From Croceicoccus sp. YJ47 (GTDB lineage Bacteria > Pseudomonadota > Alphaproteobacteria > Sphingomonadales > Sphingomonadaceae): a stretch of 64,000 bases of DNA. Position numbers and translations under genes: made by a program. Where the stretch lies: the NCBI RefSeq assembly GCF_016745095.1, contig NZ_CP067087.1, forward strand, positions 2,282,501-2,346,500, in the 5' to 3' direction. Position 1 is the first letter of the stretch. Every line of letters begins with the position of its first letter. Shown here in pieces: positions 26,239 to 35,067 of this stretch. Below the pieces are notes generated by a model. It did not search any database. It had not been told where the DNA came from and was given only the letters and a program-made list of their open reading frames with translations.

Positions 26239-26630
26239 GCCGATGCTCCTTCGGGCCGAAAGGCCGGAATGGCGACGCTTTCGGCCGCATCGGGGTCGAG
26301 CGGCACCTGCGTCAGTTCGAGCGGCATGCCGATCTCGATTGCGCCGAACTCCACATCGGTCAACCGCGCCTCCACGATGGTTTCGCCCGGCAGCTCGACA
26401 TAGCCGAGCGCCCAGGGGGTGAACGCCTCCGGCCCGGCATAGGGCGGCGATTTGGGCCGGAATCGCTGAATGGTGTAGCTCCACAAGGTGCCGGTCCGCG
26501 ACAGGGGAACCGCCTCGAACCCGTCACCCGGCGGGCAGGGAAACACGATGCGCCCGGTTGCGCGGTCCCGCCCTCCGATCAATCGCGGCGGGTCGTCCTT
26601 CGTGAACAGTCCTGAAGCGATGGGTTGCAT
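26235..26630 (-). CDS. OB-fold domain protein (DUF35/ChsH2-like), thiolase partner
   Basis: A 131-residue protein with an OB fold (GTLWSYTIQRF, LGYVELPGETIVEARL, IEIGMPLELTQVPL). DUF35 proteins usually carry an N-terminal Zn ribbon; here the CxxC pairs are absent and only one Cys remains, so the ribbon is degenerate. Such proteins bind SCPx thiolases or MaoC-type hydratases as scaffold subunits. ATG 26630 with GAGGA upstream is chosen over a TTG at 26636. The overlap with the thiolase gene supports a complex. Confidence 0.82.
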   Translation of the reverse strand: MQPIASGLFTKDDPPRLIGGRDRATGRIVFPCPPGDGFEAVPLSRTGTLWSYTIQRFRPKSPPYAGPEAFTPWALGYVELPGETIVEARLTDVEFGAIEIGMPLELTQVPLDPDAAESVAIPAFRPEGASA

Positions 26631-26640
26631 GGCCAATCCT

Positions 26641-26661
26641 CAAAAATCTCGCGAATTTTTG
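26641..26661. promoter_or_regulatory. AT-rich inverted repeat next to operon start
   Basis: CAAAAAT and ATTTTTG arms (7 bp each) flank a 7-base centre, 11 bases upstream of the OB-fold gene start in the divergent gap to the GMC gene. It could be an operator for the acyl-CoA operon, overlapping its promoter or leader. No regulator gene is adjacent. Confidence 0.35.
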
Positions 26662-26787
26662 CCACAAAGTACCGGCAATTCGTTCGTGCCTCGGACTAAA
26701 GCGCAAAGCGGGGCGGTTGGCAGGCTCCCTAAAACGATAGGGTGCGACGGCGCATGGCTGTGCAAGGGTGTGCCGGAGGAGAAAAGG

Positions 26788-28425
26788 ATGGCCGAGATGT
26801 GGGATTACATCGTGGTTGGCGCAGGGTCGTCGGGCTGCGTTCTTGCGGAGAAGTTGAGCGCCGACGGACGGTCGAGCGTGCTCGTGCTCGAGGCGGGGGG
26901 CGAGCCTTCGTTCTGGAACCACGTGCCCAAGGGCGTGGCGAAACTGGTGAAAGACCCGGCCAAGATCTGGCTGTACAAGGTCACGCAGCCGCGCGATTAC
27001 GTCGGCACCGACGGCGACGACGATGCAGGCGGCGAATTCTGGATCCGGGGCAAGGGGCTGGGCGGAAGTTCCGGCGTCAACGGCATGATCTGGAGCAGGG
27101 GCGAGCCTGCCGATTACGACGCGTGGGAACGCGAGCATGGCGCCGCCGGGTGGAACGGCGCGGCGATGACGGATGCGTTTCGCGCATTGGAAGATCACGC
27201 CGACGGCGCCTCCGACACGCGCGGCGCGGGCGGGCCGGTGCACGTCGATCCGCAGATCTACACCTACCCCCTTGCCGAGGACATGATCGCGGCGGGAGAG
27301 ACGCTCGGCCTGGAACGCGTGCGCGACCTCAACGGCTCGACCGGGCGGCGCGTCGGTTACTACACGCACAATATCAAGGATGGCGTGCGGCAGAGTGCGG
27401 CGAAAACCTTTCTGGAGCCGGCGCGCAGGCGGCCCAATGTCCGTGTCGTGACCGGCGCGCTGGCACAGCGGATCGTGATGGAAAACGGCCGCGCCGTCGG
27501 CATCGAGGCAAAGGTGAACGGGCGCGCGAAACGCTTCGATTGCGCGGGCGAGATCATCGGGTCGGCAGGCGCGATGGAAAGCCCGCTGCTGCTGCAACGC
27601 TCGGGCATTGGCGATCCGGAACGGCTGGTGCGCGCAGGTGTCGATCCCGTCGTCGCAGCGCCCGATGTTGGCGAGCGCATGATCGAGCATCTCTCGCTTT
27701 CCATGCCGTTCCGCCTCGACGAGGGGAAGGGCACGCACCATCATTTCTTCGGGCTGGGCCTGATGCGGGCGATGGCGCGGTGGGCGATGCGGCGCGACGG
27801 GATCATGGCGACCGGCCCGTTCGAGGTCGGCGCCTTCGACAATGTGCACCATCCCGACGGGCGCACCGATGCGCAATTCTACCTCGGCGCGTACAGCTTT
27901 GCCGTGGGCGGCGACAACGATCCCGTCCCGCTGGACAAGATCGACAGGCGGCCCGGACTCACCATCTACGGTTCGCTGCTCCGGCTCACCAGCGAGGGTT
28001 CGCTGCGCATCACCGGCCCGGATGCGGACGATGCGCCGAAGATCGAACCGAATTTCCTGACCACCGAGCATGACCGGCAAAGCGCCGTCGCCATGGTCCG
28101 GCGCATGCGCGAATTCGTCCACGCGCCGCCGCTCGGCCAGAGCGTCGGCTGCGAGGAAATTCCCGGTGACGAGGTGGAGAGCGATGCGGCGATCCTGGCC
28201 GCGTTCCGGCGGCTGTCGTCCTGCGGCCTGCACGGGATCGGCACCTGCCGCATGGGGAGCGGCGATCGCGCCGTGGTCGATCCGCGCCTGCGCGTGAACG
28301 GGGTGGACGGATTGCGGGTGGTCGATTGCTCGGTGATACCGGGTCATGTCACGGGCAACACCAATGCGCCGGCAATGGCCATCGGCCTGCGCGCCGCCGC
28401 TCTCATCCTCTCCGACCGGCCATAA
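26788..28425 (+). CDS. GMC family oxidoreductase (choline dehydrogenase-like)
   Basis: A 545-residue FAD flavoprotein. The N-terminal dinucleotide-binding motif is VVGAGSSGCVLAEKL (about 9-23), followed by the GMC signature GKGLGGSSGVNGMIW. The C-terminal active-site region has SSCGLHGIGTCRMG and GHVTGNTNAPAMAIG, with the catalytic His pair expected there. GMC enzymes oxidise alcohols to aldehydes or acids. The ATG has GGAGGAGAAAAGG directly upstream. It is divergent from the acyl-CoA operon and followed by an alpha/beta hydrolase gene. Confidence 0.9.
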   Translation: MAEMWDYIVVGAGSSGCVLAEKLSADGRSSVLVLEAGGEPSFWNHVPKGVAKLVKDPAKIWLYKVTQPRDYVGTDGDDDAGGEFWIRGKGLGGSSGVNGMIWSRGEPADYDAWEREHGAAGWNGAAMTDAFRALEDHADGASDTRGAGGPVHVDPQIYTYPLAEDMIAAGETLGLERVRDLNGSTGRRVGYYTHNIKDGVRQSAAKTFLEPARRRPNVRVVTGALAQRIVMENGRAVGIEAKVNGRAKRFDCAGEIIGSAGAMESPLLLQRSGIGDPERLVRAGVDPVVAAPDVGERMIEHLSLSMPFRLDEGKGTHHHFFGLGLMRAMARWAMRRDGIMATGPFEVGAFDNVHHPDGRTDAQFYLGAYSFAVGGDNDPVPLDKIDRRPGLTIYGSLLRLTSEGSLRITGPDADDAPKIEPNFLTTEHDRQSAVAMVRRMREFVHAPPLGQSVGCEEIPGDEVESDAAILAAFRRLSSCGLHGIGTCRMGSGDRAVVDPRLRVNGVDGLRVVDCSVIPGHVTGNTNAPAMAIGLRAAALILSDRP

Positions 28426-28454
28426 CGCGGCCCTTGCCAGAAAAGCACCCCACC

Positions 28455-29231
28455 ATGGCACGACGCGACACGATCACCCGGCCTTCCTATGGCTGGACCG
28501 CGCTGGAACCGGCGCGGTCGCTTTTCAACATCGCGGCCCTGGCGGCGAGCTGGCCGATGCTGGCCAGCGCGCCGCGCGGCGACGGGCACCCGGTCATGGT
28601 GCTGCCCGGCTTTGCCACGAATGACGCGATGACGGTCCCGCTGCGCATGGCGCTCAAACGGCTGGGCCATGACGTGCATACCTGGGATCTGGGATGGAAC
28701 CTCGATCAGCACAGCACGGGCGAGAATGGCGAGCATATCGCCCGCCGCATTGCGGACATCGCACAGGCGACCGGGCGCAAGGTCAGCCTTGTGGGGTGGA
28801 GCCTGGGCGGTGTCATCGCGCGGGAGGCTGCGCGCCGCGATCCCGCCGACGTGCGACAGGTGATCGCGCTCGGCAGCCCGTTCACCGGCAATCCGGATGC
28901 GACCAATCTGGGGCAGCTCTACGAATTGCTGACCGGCAATCGCGTGTCTGCGATGGAGCGTCATCCCCGCTATGTCACCGGGGGCAAGCCGCTTCCGGTG
29001 CCGTCCACCGCGATCTATTCCAAGAGCGACGGGATCACCGCCTGGGAAAACTGCGTCAGCGAAACCGACGCCCGCACCGAAAATATCGAGGTGTGGACGA
29101 GCCATTTCGGCTTTGTCGCCAATCCGGCGGTGCTCTACGCCGTGGCGGACCGGCTGGCATGTGCGGAGGGTGACTGGACCCCGTTCGTGCCGGGCGGGCC
29201 GTTCGCCGCGTTCTACTTCCCGCCGGATTGA
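28455..29231 (+). CDS. Alpha/beta hydrolase (esterase/lipase-like)
   Basis: A 258-residue alpha/beta hydrolase. The nucleophile elbow is GWSLGG (Ser near residue 116), preceded by HPVMVLPGFATND. Later segments (ALGSPFTG, IYSKSDGITAWENC, EVWTSHFGFVANPAVL) supply the candidate acid and His of the triad. It lacks a signal peptide. It starts 29 bases after the GMC gene stop, so the pair may be cotranscribed; ester hydrolysis followed by alcohol oxidation would be a logical order. The substrate is unknown. Confidence 0.82.
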   Translation: MARRDTITRPSYGWTALEPARSLFNIAALAASWPMLASAPRGDGHPVMVLPGFATNDAMTVPLRMALKRLGHDVHTWDLGWNLDQHSTGENGEHIARRIADIAQATGRKVSLVGWSLGGVIAREAARRDPADVRQVIALGSPFTGNPDATNLGQLYELLTGNRVSAMERHPRYVTGGKPLPVPSTAIYSKSDGITAWENCVSETDARTENIEVWTSHFGFVANPAVLYAVADRLACAEGDWTPFVPGGPFAAFYFPPD

Positions 29232-29244
29232 ACGGCCCGCGCGC

Positions 29245-29847
29245 TCAGTCTCCGGGGAAATTGTCGGGCAGGCCGTAAACCTCGTGCGCGGACCGCAACC
29301 GGTTCACGTCGAGCGCCAGTATCACGATATCGTTTGTCACCCCGCGCGCGTCGCGGACCTGGTTGCGGAGCAGGGCCTCGGGCCTGAAGCCCATATCCTC
29401 GAACAGGGACAGGGCCGATGTCTGATCCGGAGTCATCCGCACGATCAGCCGTTCGATCCCTGTTTGCTGCGCAATATCCATGCTGTCCTGCGCCAGCGCC
29501 CGGCCGAGCCCGCTGCCGCGTGCGTCGGGCGCGATCAGGATGCGGATCTCGCCCACATGCGGCGACCAGCTCAGCTCGTCGCGGACAAGCGCGCTGCTCC
29601 CCACCACCCGGTCGCCGGAAAAGGCCAGCGTGCTGCGGATGAGGCCGCGTTCGCATTGATCCAGCCACGCATCGACCACCTTCGGATTGCGAATGTCGCG
29701 TTCGAGGAACATCAGATCGTGCAGCGGAATGTCCCGCGCGAATGCGAGGAGCGCATCGCCGTCCTCGCGGCGCAGTTCGCGCAGGCTCCAATCGATGCCC
29801 TTCTTTTTCGCCACCGGCTTTGCTCCCCTTGTCGCCGCGCCGGTCAT
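29245..29847 (-). CDS. GNAT family N-acetyltransferase
   Basis: A 200-residue GNAT acetyltransferase. The acetyl-CoA-binding motif A is IRILIAPDARGSGLGRAL (Q/R-x-x-G-x-G/A type), followed by MTPDQTSALSLFEDMGFRPEAL. The N-terminus is Lys-rich. The substrate is unknown. Its ATG overlaps the phaC stop by four bases, so it is translationally coupled to PHA synthase, an unusual partner for a GNAT enzyme. Confidence 0.8.
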   Translation of the reverse strand: MTGAATRGAKPVAKKKGIDWSLRELRREDGDALLAFARDIPLHDLMFLERDIRNPKVVDAWLDQCERGLIRSTLAFSGDRVVGSSALVRDELSWSPHVGEIRILIAPDARGSGLGRALAQDSMDIAQQTGIERLIVRMTPDQTSALSLFEDMGFRPEALLRNQVRDARGVTNDIVILALDVNRLRSAHEVYGLPDNFPGD

Positions 29848-30926
29848 ACCGGCCTCCTCGCGAGCCAGCTGTCGATATGGGGCCACAGGCGCCTGACCGC
29901 GGCAGGCCCGGCGACGAGGCTGACATGCCCGCCCTTGGAGACGAGGTCGTGCGTATCGCGGGAGGACGTGTTGTCCATGAGCGGCATGGTCGATTCCTTT
30001 TTCACCACATGGTCGTGGACGGCGGTGATGTTGAGCACGGGCATGGAAATATTGGACAGATCCGCGATGCGCCCGCCTATCTCGAGCTGACCGTTCGCAA
30101 GCGCATTGTCCCAGAGCAGATCCTCGATCAGCTGCCGGAAATAGGTGCCCGGTACCGGCAGCGTTTCCGCCGCCCAGCGGTCGAACATGCGATAGGACTG
30201 CACGAAATCGTCGTTCCACATGTTGGACCACAGATGCATCTTGCCCGCCGTGCGATTGGCAGGACGCGCAAGATCGAACGCGCCGAGCATGATGTCGGGC
30301 GGGATCACGTCCAGTGCGTCGACGAGATGGTCCAGATCGAAATGGCGCCGGTCGGCCCATTTCTGAAACAGGGTCATGTGGTGGAAATCGACAGGCGTTG
30401 CAAAGGCGACGAGATTGCGTGCCGATGCCGTGCCGTAAAGCGCGGCGTGAATGACGGCGAGCGTCCCGCCCATGCAATATCCGGCGAGCGTGACCTGCGT
30501 TTCGCCGGTCAGTTCGCGGATGCGCGAAATGCTTTCGGGGATGAACCCGTCGACATAATCGCCAAGGCCGAGTTCCGCCTCGTCCCGGCGTGGCGGGTTC
30601 CAGTCGAGATTGAACACGTCATAGCCGCGCTCCAGCATGAATTCGACGAAGCTTTGCCCCCTGGCCAGGTCGAAGATATAGCCGCGATTGCTCGGCGGCG
30701 ACACGAGCAGCAGCGGCGTGCGGTAGATTTCGTCGAGCACCGGGCGATAGCGATAGAGCACAGCCGTGCCCTTGCGATAGACGACATCCTTCGCCATCGC
30801 GCCGACCGGCTGCGTCCCGGCGGTGAGGAATTCCAGCCCCTTGATATTGCGCTTGATCGCCCGGTCGATCTCGCGCCGGGCGAGTTCGGCAATCTCCTCG
30901 CCGGGCGGCAGAGTCAGCTCGCTCAT
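29844..30926 (-). CDS. phaC: Class III-type poly(3-hydroxyalkanoate) synthase subunit PhaC
   Basis: A 360-residue PHA synthase that polymerises 3-hydroxyacyl-CoA. The lipase-like box GYCMGG holds the catalytic C151; D305 (AVHDHVV) and H334 (GGHVSL) complete the triad. The length of about 360 residues matches class III (two-subunit) or class IV synthases rather than class I/II (about 560+). The gene overlaps a short PhaE/PhaR-like gene upstream and the GNAT gene downstream. No phaA, phaB or phaZ is visible nearby. Confidence 0.9.
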   Translation of the reverse strand: MSELTLPPGEEIAELARREIDRAIKRNIKGLEFLTAGTQPVGAMAKDVVYRKGTAVLYRYRPVLDEIYRTPLLLVSPPSNRGYIFDLARGQSFVEFMLERGYDVFNLDWNPPRRDEAELGLGDYVDGFIPESISRIRELTGETQVTLAGYCMGGTLAVIHAALYGTASARNLVAFATPVDFHHMTLFQKWADRRHFDLDHLVDALDVIPPDIMLGAFDLARPANRTAGKMHLWSNMWNDDFVQSYRMFDRWAAETLPVPGTYFRQLIEDLLWDNALANGQLEIGGRIADLSNISMPVLNITAVHDHVVKKESTMPLMDNTSSRDTHDLVSKGGHVSLVAGPAAVRRLWPHIDSWLARRPV

Positions 30927-31300
30927 GCCGCATCGTCCGGCGTGTCGCCCGCCGGGGCCTTGCGCGTGCGTTTGGGTTCGCTGCGGGCGATGGGGCGGGC
31001 GGGCGTCTCCTCGCGCTCGACCGCGATGCGCAAGCGTTCCAGCCCGTCCTCGAGCGCGGCCATGCGTTCCGACAATTCGTCGATCTGGTTGCGCGTCGGC
31101 AGGTTCATCGATTGCAGCATTTTTTCCATCTGCTCGGTCATCGCCTTTTGCGCGACGAGCGAATATTTGGTGGCCTGCCCCATCGCGGCGCTGAACTGCT
31201 CGCTCTGCGTGACGCGGGTGGACCAGTCGTTCATCTCATGCTCCCACGCCGCGACGAATTCCTGCCACATGTCGGTCGGGCTTTTCGGCGGTTTCGGCAT
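30923..31300 (-). CDS. phaE: PhaE/PhaR-like PHA synthase partner subunit
   Basis: A 125-residue helical protein. It opens with a PxxPxxxWQEFVAAWEHEMNDW-like segment and contains LPTRNQIDELSERMAALEDGLERL, the conserved heptad-like stretch of PhaE and PhaR subunits. The C-terminus is a Lys/Arg/Ala-rich tail. It is shorter than typical PhaE (about 350 residues) and closer to PhaR-like or truncated forms. The ATGA overlap with phaC shows that the two are coupled. Confidence 0.75.
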   Translation of the reverse strand: MPKPPKSPTDMWQEFVAAWEHEMNDWSTRVTQSEQFSAAMGQATKYSLVAQKAMTEQMEKMLQSMNLPTRNQIDELSERMAALEDGLERLRIAVEREETPARPIARSEPKRTRKAPAGDTPDDAA

Positions 31301-31494
31301 GTTCGGTCCTTTGCGGTTAGGGCGTCGCGGCCGGCGTCATTCTTTTTCCCGCAGGTGTGGCGCGCGAAAAATCCGGTCCGCCTGCGGATGATAGTCCAGG
31401 AATGACCGCCCTGCCAACTCGCCTAGCTTTTTGCGCAGCACACGTGCGGCGGTTTTTGCTGTTAGATCGCCTTTCGAAAAAGGGGACGGATGCC

Positions 31495-32610
31495 GTGAAT
31501 TTCGATCTGACCGAAGACCAGGAAATGTTGAAGGCGGTGGCGGAGCGGTTCGTCACCGATCGTTACGATGTCGAACGCCGGCGCCAATATCTGAACGAGG
31601 CGGGCGGTTTCGGCGCGGAAAACTGGGACTTGCTGGGTGAGCTTGGCATCATTGCGGCGCCTTTTGCGGAGGAACTGGGCGGGCTCGGGCTCGACGCGAC
31701 GGGGATCGCCGTCGTGTACGAGGCGCTCGGCCGCGGGCTCTTCGTCGAACCGTTGATCGAAAACGCGCTGATGGCCGGGCAATTGTTCGCACGCCTCGCC
31801 GACGAGACGCAGCAGGGCGCGTGGATGGAGGCCGTTCTTTCCGGCGCAAAACGGCTCGCAATCGCGCATGCCGAACGCGGCTCTCGCAATGGCAGCCTGT
31901 TCGTCAAGACAGCCGCCGAGGGATCGGGCGCGGACGTGACATTGCGCGGGCACAAGCCGTTTGCCGTCGCGGGCTTCAACGCCGACGGCTATATCGTGAG
32001 TGCGCGCCACGATGGCGACCCGGGCGATGCTGCGGGCTGGGGGTTCTATCTCGTGCCCGCCGATGCGCGGGGGTTGTCGGTGACGCCGTGGCGCATGGCG
32101 GACGGGTCGATGGCGGCGATGCTCGACCTCGATGGCGTGCCGGGGGCGCGGCTGGGCGGAGCAGGCGACGCGGCAGAGGCACTCGACACGGTCGAAACGC
32201 TGGTCTCGCTGGCACGCTCGGCCGAAATGCTGGGCATCATGGAGCGCATGTTCGCCGACACGCTCGATTATGTGCGCACGCGCGAACAGTTCAACCAGCC
32301 CATCGGCAAGTTTCAGGCGATCCAGCACCGCATGGCCGCCCAATACGCAGTCCTGACGCAGGCGCGCGCGCTGGTTGAACTCGCCGTGGTGAAGGAAGGC
32401 GAACCCGATTTCGCAAAGGCGGTCCATGGCGCCCGCGCCTTCATCGCGGGCCACGCGATCGAGATGGGGCACGAAATGATCCAGTTCCACGGCGGCATGG
32501 GCATCACCGACGAGCTTGCTCTGGGCTTCGGGCACAAGCGGCTTCTGGTGCTGTCGCGCTGGCCGCAGGATGCCGATACCGCGCTCGACCGCTACATCGA
32601 CATGGGCTGA
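31495..32610 (+). CDS. Acyl-CoA dehydrogenase family protein (short form)
   Basis: A 371-residue acyl-CoA dehydrogenase with the N-terminal FDLTEDQEMLKAVAERFVTDRY, a reduced middle domain, and the C-terminal helical core containing QFNQPIGKFQAIQHRMA and IQFHGGMGITDELALG. The start is GTG at 31495 with AGGGGA upstream. In actinobacterial steroid degradation such proteins form heterodimers with a second acyl-CoA dehydrogenase; no adjacent partner is present here. A terminator follows directly. Confidence 0.85.
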   Translation: MNFDLTEDQEMLKAVAERFVTDRYDVERRRQYLNEAGGFGAENWDLLGELGIIAAPFAEELGGLGLDATGIAVVYEALGRGLFVEPLIENALMAGQLFARLADETQQGAWMEAVLSGAKRLAIAHAERGSRNGSLFVKTAAEGSGADVTLRGHKPFAVAGFNADGYIVSARHDGDPGDAAGWGFYLVPADARGLSVTPWRMADGSMAAMLDLDGVPGARLGGAGDAAEALDTVETLVSLARSAEMLGIMERMFADTLDYVRTREQFNQPIGKFQAIQHRMAAQYAVLTQARALVELAVVKEGEPDFAKAVHGARAFIAGHAIEMGHEMIQFHGGMGITDELALGFGHKRLLVLSRWPQDADTALDRYIDMG

Positions 32611-32624
32611 AACGGGCGGGCACG

Positions 32625-32660
32625 AAAAACCCCCGGCATCGCGCGATCCCGGGGGTTTCT
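32625..32660. terminator. Bidirectional intrinsic terminator
   Basis: AAACCCCCGG pairs with CCGGGGGTTT around a 12-base self-complementary loop. It separates the convergent acyl-CoA dehydrogenase and ThuA genes. Confidence 0.8.
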
Positions 32661-32680
32661 CTTTGCCGTGCGGGGGCGCC

Positions 32681-33484
32681 TTACCCCCTTGCCGGACGCG
32701 CCTTGATCCATGCAATTCCGCGCCGCAAAAGATCGTAGAACACCGGCAGATCCCATGCACAACGATCGAGGTCCGGCCACCAGTCCAGCATCGGCTGAAG
32801 GTCGTAATGCCCGCGGCAATGGCCGAGCGTGTTGTAAAGCACGGCGCCCTTGCCATGGCTCTTGATATAGAACACCGGATGGGTGCCGGGCGCATCCTTC
32901 GCCTCGGCAAAGCCGGTGCCTTCCTCCGTGCATTCCGTTTCGAGCAGGACATGCAGGTCGCCATGCGTTTCGAGGTGATAGAGCTCGTCCGTGGTCTCGA
33001 ACGGTTCGACCCCGCGGGTGAGCTCGTGATCCTTGTCCGCCACCGTCACCGTGTAGGGCGCGATGGGGGGATGCGACACGAACTGGCTGCCGAGCAGGTC
33101 CATCATCAACGGCGCATGGCGCGGCGCGTGCCACAGCCCGTCCTCCATCATGCGCAGGATCGAATTCGTCCCGTGGAGCGCATACCAGCGGCCCCCTTCA
33201 TCGAGCCAGGCCTTCAACGCCTCCTGCGCCTTTAACGACGGGGTCACGTCGCAGGTATAGGTGATGAGGATATCGGCGGCGGCGATGGCCTCGATATTCT
33301 CGTAATCCTCGAGCACGCGGGTGCGCACGCTCGGATCCTCGGCCAGGAGCTTGAGCAGTTCGAGCCGCGCGAAATCGATGTCGTGCCACACGCCCGCCGC
33401 GATCAGCACGCAGTCGATGCGCGGCGGGTGGTTGTCTGCGTCACAGCCGGCGAGCGGGTCGGGCCCGTGGTCGGTATCGCTCAT
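32681..33484 (-). CDS. ThuA-like domain protein
   Basis: A 267-residue protein of the ThuA / class I glutamine amidotransferase-like fold: VLIAAGVWHDIDFARLELL, the central YALHGTNSILR, and SHPPIAPYTV, ELYHLE and GHCRGHYDLQP. ThuA domains occur in trehalose and other sugar catabolism, but here the gene overlaps the stop of a Rieske oxygenase alpha gene (ATGA), so it is more likely part of an oxygenase module. A hydrolase or binding role is possible. No enzymatic function is proven for this arrangement. Confidence 0.8.
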   Translation of the reverse strand: MSDTDHGPDPLAGCDADNHPPRIDCVLIAAGVWHDIDFARLELLKLLAEDPSVRTRVLEDYENIEAIAAADILITYTCDVTPSLKAQEALKAWLDEGGRWYALHGTNSILRMMEDGLWHAPRHAPLMMDLLGSQFVSHPPIAPYTVTVADKDHELTRGVEPFETTDELYHLETHGDLHVLLETECTEEGTGFAEAKDAPGTHPVFYIKSHGKGAVLYNTLGHCRGHYDLQPMLDWWPDLDRCAWDLPVFYDLLRRGIAWIKARPARG

Positions 33485-34903
33485 TTCTGCGTCGAACCTC
33501 CCAGATCGCCGTCGATATATTTCTTCATCGTGTCCTGGAACTGCCGGATGCGGATTTCCTGGTAATTGGCATAGTTCACGAGACCGTTCTTCGAACATTT
33601 CAGGCCTTCCTGCACATAGGGCAGGTTTTCCATGTCCTGTTCAAAGACGTGGCCCAGCACGCCAAGTTCGGGCGCATCGGTCCATTTCTGATCGCGGGTG
33701 AGGAACTTGCGCTCCGCCCCGCGGGGTTTCTCCTCGCCCTTCTTGGTGCGGGCGATCACGCGCACTTCCATCGTGCACCAGTCCGGCGTTTCGCCCGGCA
33801 ACCAGCGATAGACGATGTTCGGCATGAACCCGCCCCACGGCGCGAAATTCGGGAAGACGTTATAGACCAGCGCGTCGAGCACCTCGGAATCGGTGGCTTG
33901 CGAGTGATCGTACCCGGTCTGCTCGGTATAGGTTTCGCGCATCTTGTTGCCCAATGCCTCGCGCGCGGTCTTGTCGTCGGGCACCTCGATCGCCATCGGG
34001 TCGCCGCATGGCCTCGTAATTGTCGGAGGACCGGCCGTTATATTTCACGAATTCGTCGACGATCCACTGTTCGCCCGCGCCCTTTTCGACATGCGGCGAC
34101 ATCACGCCGAACGGCACCAGATTGACGTTCACATGATCGCCCCACGTCCGGTATCCCGAATTGGAATCGGCGGTAAAGGGCAACAATTGCGGGTGGGTGA
34201 CGACCGTGTGATAGCTTTCCATGAACGCTTCGGACACGACCTTCCAATTGGCGGGCACTTCCTTTGCGACATAGAGGACGGTCGTGCATTCCTCGTGGCG
34301 CCAGCGTTCGAAATGATCGGGCAGGGGCTTCAGAAATTCGGCGAGGCTGGGGCCGCCGCGCTCCTCGCGAATGAAGATATAGCCCTGCCACTGGCCGACC
34401 TCGGGTTGCGGCAGGTCCATGTCCGCATCCTCCAGATGGCGGAAATCCCATTTGCAGGGCATGCGGTCGAAACTGCCGTCCTTGTTCCAGGTGAAGCCGT
34501 GGAAGGGGCAGGTGAACTTGTCCGCATTGCCGTCCTCGGTGCGCAGCTTGCGCCCGCGGTGGAGGCAGACATTGTGCATCGCCTTGACCGACCCGTCCTC
34601 CTGACGGGAGATCAGGAAGGAGCGCCCTGCATTCTCGAAAACGATGTAATCGCCGGCTTCCGGCAGGTCTTCCTCCCGCGCGGCGAATTGCCAGACATAG
34701 GGCCACATCCGTTCCCGCTCCAGCTTCGCCCATTCCTCGCTGGTATAGCGTTCGGCGGGGATCGGTTCGGACCCGCGATATTCATAGCTGTCGCTGGTCA
34801 GGAATTCGGGAACCTGCCTGCTGTCGGCTTCCATCAGCTCGTTCCAGCTCGGCCCTTCGCAGCGGTCTGCGCCAAGCGGAAGATTGGGATCGCGATCGGC
34901 CAT
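33481..34903 (-). pseudogene. Rieske non-haem iron oxygenase alpha subunit, frameshifted
   Basis: Frame-corrected length is about 473 residues. The Rieske cluster ligands are C113-x-H115 and C132-x-x-H135, and the mononuclear iron region is FMESYHTVVTHPQ. Reading is intact to NYEAM, then shifts near 34000: removing one base gives GDPMAIEVPDDKTAREALG and a sensible C-terminus ending at 33481. The unshifted frame runs out to a nonsense tail at 33860. The corrected span (1422 bases after removing one) is a multiple of three. It may be inactivated or a sequencing error. It is divergent from three SDR genes. Confidence 0.82.
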
Positions 34904-35067
34904 TCGTTGTGCATCCTCGATCAGAAAAATTGGGAAATATTGCTTTGTTTTGACCCACGGTCTGAACCATCGGGCGGGCTGTGTCACCTTGCCGAAATCA
35001 TAGGTTGTCGACAGGGGCAAAGCCGTGAAACCTTCGGGCCAAACAGGATTGATCAGGAGAATGATGC

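Noticed and set aside
26524-28461. A 645-codon open frame antisense to the GMC oxidoreductase gene
   Set aside because: It mirrors the GMC gene, is rich in Arg, His and Ala and shows no motifs. The plus-strand frame carries all GMC signatures and a strong ribosome binding site.
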